A stretch of DNA of 64,000 nucleotides from FEN-1297 sp021817845 (GTDB lineage: Bacteria > Bacteroidota > Ignavibacteria > Ignavibacteriales > Ignavibacteriaceae), in contig JAKAFW010000001.1 of the NCBI GenBank assembly GCA_021817845.1, forward strand, positions 186,001-250,000, read 5' to 3'. Positions 60,985-64,000 of the stretch are shown here, piece after piece (the first letter of the stretch is position 1; each line of letters opens with the position of its first letter). Position numbers and translations under genes: made by a program. The notes under the pieces were generated by a model. The model saw only the letters and a program-made list of their open reading frames with translations. It had not been told where the DNA came from and ran no database searches.

Positions 60985-61235
60985 ATATTTTTTGTCATTT
61001 CGAAAACCTACAGTGAGTGCGCGCCCCGTTTGCCCCGCTTGCGGGGTTTGCCGGGAGAAATCCCACGAATAGCTCAGATATACGAATTGACCATGGGATA
61101 TCTCAGTCGCAAAGCTCCTTCGATATGACATACAAATAGTTGTCATTAGTAGCCAAGTTATATCTCATCCGAGTCCGCGTTGGACCAGTCGAAATGATAA
61201 AAACCAATTTGTCATTTCGACTGGAGGAAAATCAT
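60985..61235. repeat. TCATTTCGA-family repeat block 4
   Basis: Modules TTGTCATTTCGA (twice), CCCCGCTTGCGGGG hairpin, GGAGAAATCCCACGAATAGC, GGGATATCTCAGTCGCAAAG and CCTTCGATATGACA, matching the three other blocks but largely inverted. It fills the space between convergent genes (phosphatase 3 and trpB2). I see no gene. Confidence 0.8.
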
Positions 61236-61288
61236 AATATAACGCATCTCACATAGTAATCTTAAGCTTTCTCAAAATACTCGTTCCT

Positions 61289-62656
61289 CTATTTAATAAC
61301 TGGAGTATTCAACTTTTTAAGATCTGCATGAAGTTCTTCCTCAGTAAGATGATGTTCTACGAGTTTTCCTGAGAAATAGGCATCATAAGCGCTCATATCA
61401 AAATTTCCGTGACCGCTTAAGTTAAATAATATTGTCTTTGGCGTTCCTTCTTCCTTTGCTTTAAGAGCTTCTTTGACAGCGCAAGCAATTGCATGGTTTG
61501 ACTCGGGTGCCGGAATAATTCCTTCAGATCTTGCAAACTTTACGCCCGCTTCAAAACATTCAATTTGATGAAATGATTGAGCTTCGATTAATTTGTCTTT
61601 TAATAACTGGCTAACAATTGCACCGGCTCCATGGTAACGTAATCCTCCCGCATGAATCGGCGCAGGCATAAATGTATGTCCCAGCGTGTACATTGGAATG
61701 AGTGGAGTTAAACCAACGGTATCGCCGAAGTCATATCTAAATTCTCCTTTAGTAAGCTTTGGGCAAGATGAAGGCTCTGCCGCAATGCATCTTACATTTT
61801 TGCCTTCGCGGAAATTTAATCCAAGGAATGGAAATGATATCCCGGCAAAGTTTGAACCTCCTCCAAAGCAGCCGATGACAATATCAGGGAAATCTCCGGC
61901 TAATTCCATCTGTTTAATTGATTCAAGTCCAATGACAGTTTGATGCATCAGAACATGATTAAGCACACTTCCGAGAGAGTATTTAGTATCATTGCTCGTA
62001 GCAGCTCTTTCAACAGCCTCTGAAATTGCGATGCCGAGGCTTCCTGGCGAATCAGGGTCTTCTGCAAGTATTTTCCTTCCGGATTCAGTCCTATTTGTAG
62101 GGGAAGAAAAAACGTTAGCCCCCCAGGTATTCATCATAAATTTTCTATAAGGTTTTTGCTCATAGCTTATTTTTACCATATATACTTCTAAGTCGATTCC
62201 GAAATGATTACATGCAAAGCTAAGTGCGCTGCCCCATTGACCTGCGCCGGTCTCCGTTGTTATCTTTTTCACACCTTCCATTTTATTGTAATATGCTTGC
62301 GGAACTGCCGTATTTGGTTTATGCGAACCGGCAGGACTAACGCCTTCATATTTGTAATAGATTTTTGCGGGCGTGTCAAGAAGTTTTTCAAAGTTTGTAG
62401 CTCTAAAAAGAGGAGTTGGTCTCCACAATTTATAAACGTCTCTTACCTCTTCCGGTATGTCAATCCATCTTTCTTTTGATACTTCTTGTTTTATCAATTC
62501 CATTGGAAATAGAGCAGCTAAATCTGCAGGTCCAATTGGTTGCTTAGTCCCTGGATGAAGCGGAGGCAACATCGGGTTAGGCATATCAGCTTGAATGTTA
62601 TACCATTGCTCGGGAATTTCCTTTTCGGGCAGTATATACTTTTTTGTTTTTTCCAT
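61289..62656 (-). CDS. trpB: Tryptophan synthase beta-like enzyme (TrpB2)
   Basis: A 455-residue PLP enzyme that converts indole and serine to tryptophan. The family-specific N-terminus is long ('YNIQADMPNPMLPPLHPGT'). The PLP lysine lies in 'YEGVSPAGSHKPNTA', with 'ETGAGQWGSALSFA' (catalytic Glu of the TrpB 'ETGAGQ' motif), 'GCFGGGSNFAGISFPFL' (phosphate loop) and 'EGIIPAPESNHAIA' also visible. Length and the SAGSHK-type context mark it as TrpB2, which usually works without TrpA, perhaps to salvage indole. No other trp gene is nearby. An inverted repeat (TTTGTTG-N6-CAACAAA) lies 63 bp upstream of the start. Confidence 0.95.
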   Translation of the reverse strand: MEKTKKYILPEKEIPEQWYNIQADMPNPMLPPLHPGTKQPIGPADLAALFPMELIKQEVSKERWIDIPEEVRDVYKLWRPTPLFRATNFEKLLDTPAKIYYKYEGVSPAGSHKPNTAVPQAYYNKMEGVKKITTETGAGQWGSALSFACNHFGIDLEVYMVKISYEQKPYRKFMMNTWGANVFSSPTNRTESGRKILAEDPDSPGSLGIAISEAVERAATSNDTKYSLGSVLNHVLMHQTVIGLESIKQMELAGDFPDIVIGCFGGGSNFAGISFPFLGLNFREGKNVRCIAAEPSSCPKLTKGEFRYDFGDTVGLTPLIPMYTLGHTFMPAPIHAGGLRYHGAGAIVSQLLKDKLIEAQSFHQIECFEAGVKFARSEGIIPAPESNHAIACAVKEALKAKEEGTPKTILFNLSGHGNFDMSAYDAYFSGKLVEHHLTEEELHADLKKLNTPVIK

Positions 62657-63051
62657 TTCTTTGTCTTTGATTTAATTATTGAATAGAATTTTATTTGCTT
62701 TACTATAACAGATCTTGTTTTGTTGAATGTCCAACAAATTCAGAAATGAATAAATTAAGATTGCTTTCTTACCGAAATCAGATGTTTGCTGAACCGGCAG
62801 GTAGGTTTTTATGCCTTATATTTGATGCTTGCATTTTGTGCGGCAACAAATTAAAAATGTAATGATGTTCGTTCAAAATATATTTGAATTAAAAGGAAAA
62901 TTCAAGTTAAAGATTAAATAGATTTTATATTCCAAACTGTGACTTGATGCTTAATGTTATTAAAGTGCATAAAGATTTCATTGTTTAAGTTTAGGAAAAA
63001 TATTTATTTTAATATTCTTATCAAATATTTGTTTTACGAAAAGAAGATATA
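62657..63051. other. Divergent promoter region between trpB2 and the aldo/keto reductase
   Basis: 395 bp, very AT-rich, with no gene seen (longest frame under 20 codons with a start). It holds the inverted repeat at 62719-62738, an ACCGGCAGGTAGG fragment of the small palindromic family near 62796-62808, and AAGAAG just before the reductase start. Confidence 0.5.
62719..62738. promoter_or_regulatory. Inverted repeat upstream of trpB2
   Basis: TTTGTTG, six bases (AATGTC), CAACAAA: a perfect 7-bp dyad 63 bp upstream of the trpB2 start. It could be a repressor site. No regulator for it is evident in the window. Confidence 0.4.
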
Positions 63052-64000
63052 ATGAAAATTAAAAATTTAGGTCGCACAGGATTAAAGGTTAGTGAAGTTT
63101 GTCTTGGGACAATGACATTCGGATATCAATGCGATGAAAATACATCATTTGCAATTTTAAATAATGCCTGGGAAGGCGGAGTTAATTTTATAGATACTGC
63201 TGACGTTTATCCATTACCCGTTGATCCAAATACAGTTGGTGCAACAGAAGCGATAATAGGGAATTGGTTAAAAACAAATCCGGGTAGAAGGCATGAAACG
63301 ATTCTCGCTACAAAGTGTAACGGTAAAATGAGCGAAGCTCCAAATGACCAGGGACTCTCACGCCGCCATATTATGGATGCAATTGACGCAAGCCTAAAGC
63401 GTCTTCAAACAGATTTTGTTGATTTATACCAGGTTCACTTTTATGATCCGAATACCCCGCTTGATGAAACCTTAAGAGCTTTGGATGATATTGTCCGCGC
63501 TGGGAAGGCACGTTATATCGGATGTAGTAATTACCAGGCATATCAACTTGCCAAAGCTTTATGGAAGAGCGATAAGCTCGGAATAGAAAGATACAACTGC
63601 ATTCAACCACGTTATAATATACTTTTTAGAGAATTTGAAAATGAATTATTCCCATTGTGCCGGGAAGAAGGCGTAGGAGTAATAGTCTATAATCCTTTAG
63701 CAGGTGGATTTTTAACTGGTAAACATAAACGCGATAGGGAACCGGCGGAGATGGGAAGATTTAAATTAGGTGATGCCGGTAAAATGTATCGAACCCGTTA
63801 CTGGCAGGAAGCTCAATTTGATGCTGTCGATAAAATGAAAAAATATTTTGAGAAGAAAAATAAATCATTAACACATGTTTCATTAGCTTGGGTATTGAAT
63901 AATCCTGTGATAACTTCGGCAATTATCGGAGCGAGTAAACCCGAACAACTTAATGACAGTCTCAAAGCAATCGAAGTCAAATTAGATGATGAAGAGATAG
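63052..64000 (+). CDS. Aldo/keto reductase, 3' end outside window
   Basis: An open frame from ATG 63052 reaches the right edge with no stop (316 codons seen). The N-terminus 'MKIKNLGRTGLKVSEVCLGT' is typical of the AKR family. The catalytic tetrad is visible: Asp and Tyr in 'FIDTADVYP', Lys in 'ILATKCNGK' and His in 'YQVHFYD'. The NADPH-binding 'IIGASKPEQLNDSL' is near the edge. 'GCSNYQAYQLAKAL' and 'VIVYNPLAGGFLTGKH' place it in the YajO/Gfo-like AKR branch. It reduces aldehydes or ketones with NAD(P)H; the substrate is unknown. Only the last few residues should be missing. It is divergent from trpB2. Confidence 0.93.
   Translation, partial: MKIKNLGRTGLKVSEVCLGTMTFGYQCDENTSFAILNNAWEGGVNFIDTADVYPLPVDPNTVGATEAIIGNWLKTNPGRRHETILATKCNGKMSEAPNDQGLSRRHIMDAIDASLKRLQTDFVDLYQVHFYDPNTPLDETLRALDDIVRAGKARYIGCSNYQAYQLAKALWKSDKLGIERYNCIQPRYNILFREFENELFPLCREEGVGVIVYNPLAGGFLTGKHKRDREPAEMGRFKLGDAGKMYRTRYWQEAQFDAVDKMKKYFEKKNKSLTHVSLAWVLNNPVITSAIIGASKPEQLNDSLKAIEVKLDDEEI

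Noticed and set aside
60928..61128. Open frame of 66 codons overlapping the end of the third phosphatase
   Set aside because: It runs into repeat block 4 and shows no protein-like pattern.

Overview
The window is AT-rich DNA from a Gram-negative member of the Bacteroidota/Chlorobi side of the tree, most likely the Ignavibacteria. The reasons are six intact secreted proteins that end in a type IX secretion (T9SS) type-A sorting domain with the 'NYPNPFNP' signature, a PorD-like T9SS factor, several outer-membrane beta-barrel families typical of that group, and housekeeping proteins (LepA, LepB, SerS, LeuS, UvrA) of bacterial type. I see no phage, integrase, transposase, CRISPR, rRNA or tRNA gene.

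Layout. 1-1.4 kb: the start of an outer-membrane protein (cut by the left edge), divergent from a PorD-like gene. 1.5-5.0 kb: a GNAT-type acyltransferase, a serine-palmitoyltransferase-like enzyme and a divergent NAD-dependent epimerase/reductase, together resembling the bacterial ceramide set. 5.0-13.0 kb: a heterodimeric ABC exporter pair, serS, a GxxExxY protein and leuS, all on the minus strand. 13.3-19.2 kb: outer-membrane and lipoprotein genes plus one T9SS cargo. 19.5-25.4 kb: a two-component system whose kinase carries a VCBS/ASPIC-UnbV propeller outside the cytoplasmic membrane, its sigma-54 type response regulator, and downstream a candidate sigma-54 promoter with a palindromic upstream site. 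25.4-38 kb: a secreted-protein island with two paralogous ~1100-residue BNR proteins, two proteins with seven propeller repeats, lipoproteins and a small porin-like barrel. 38-45.9 kb: an autoinhibited Fic protein fused to an AbiEi-like head and preceded by an array of direct repeats, then uvrA, a YigZ protein, a MarR regulator and an O-methyltransferase. 46-51 kb: a T9SS subtilase, lepB, lepA. 51.3-61 kb: an ECF sigma factor with an unusually large membrane anti-sigma-like partner, then a partner-switching operon (three RsbU/SpoIIE phosphatases, one STAS antagonist, one RsbW-like kinase). 61-64 kb: trpB2 and an aldo/keto reductase cut by the right edge.

How it fits together. Much of the window concerns the cell envelope: T9SS factor and cargos, sphingolipid-like membrane lipids, an ABC exporter, signal peptidase, and three signalling systems (VCBS kinase with sigma-54 regulator, ECF/anti-sigma, partner switching). 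The intergenic spaces are rich in short dispersed repeats: a TCATTTCGA-type family, a 75-95 bp family with period-7 TGGAATA words, GGAATAAT octamer arrays, and a small GCCTACCGG.CAGGC palindrome. Two copies of one repeat differ by presence or absence of that palindrome, so filled and empty sites can be compared inside this window.
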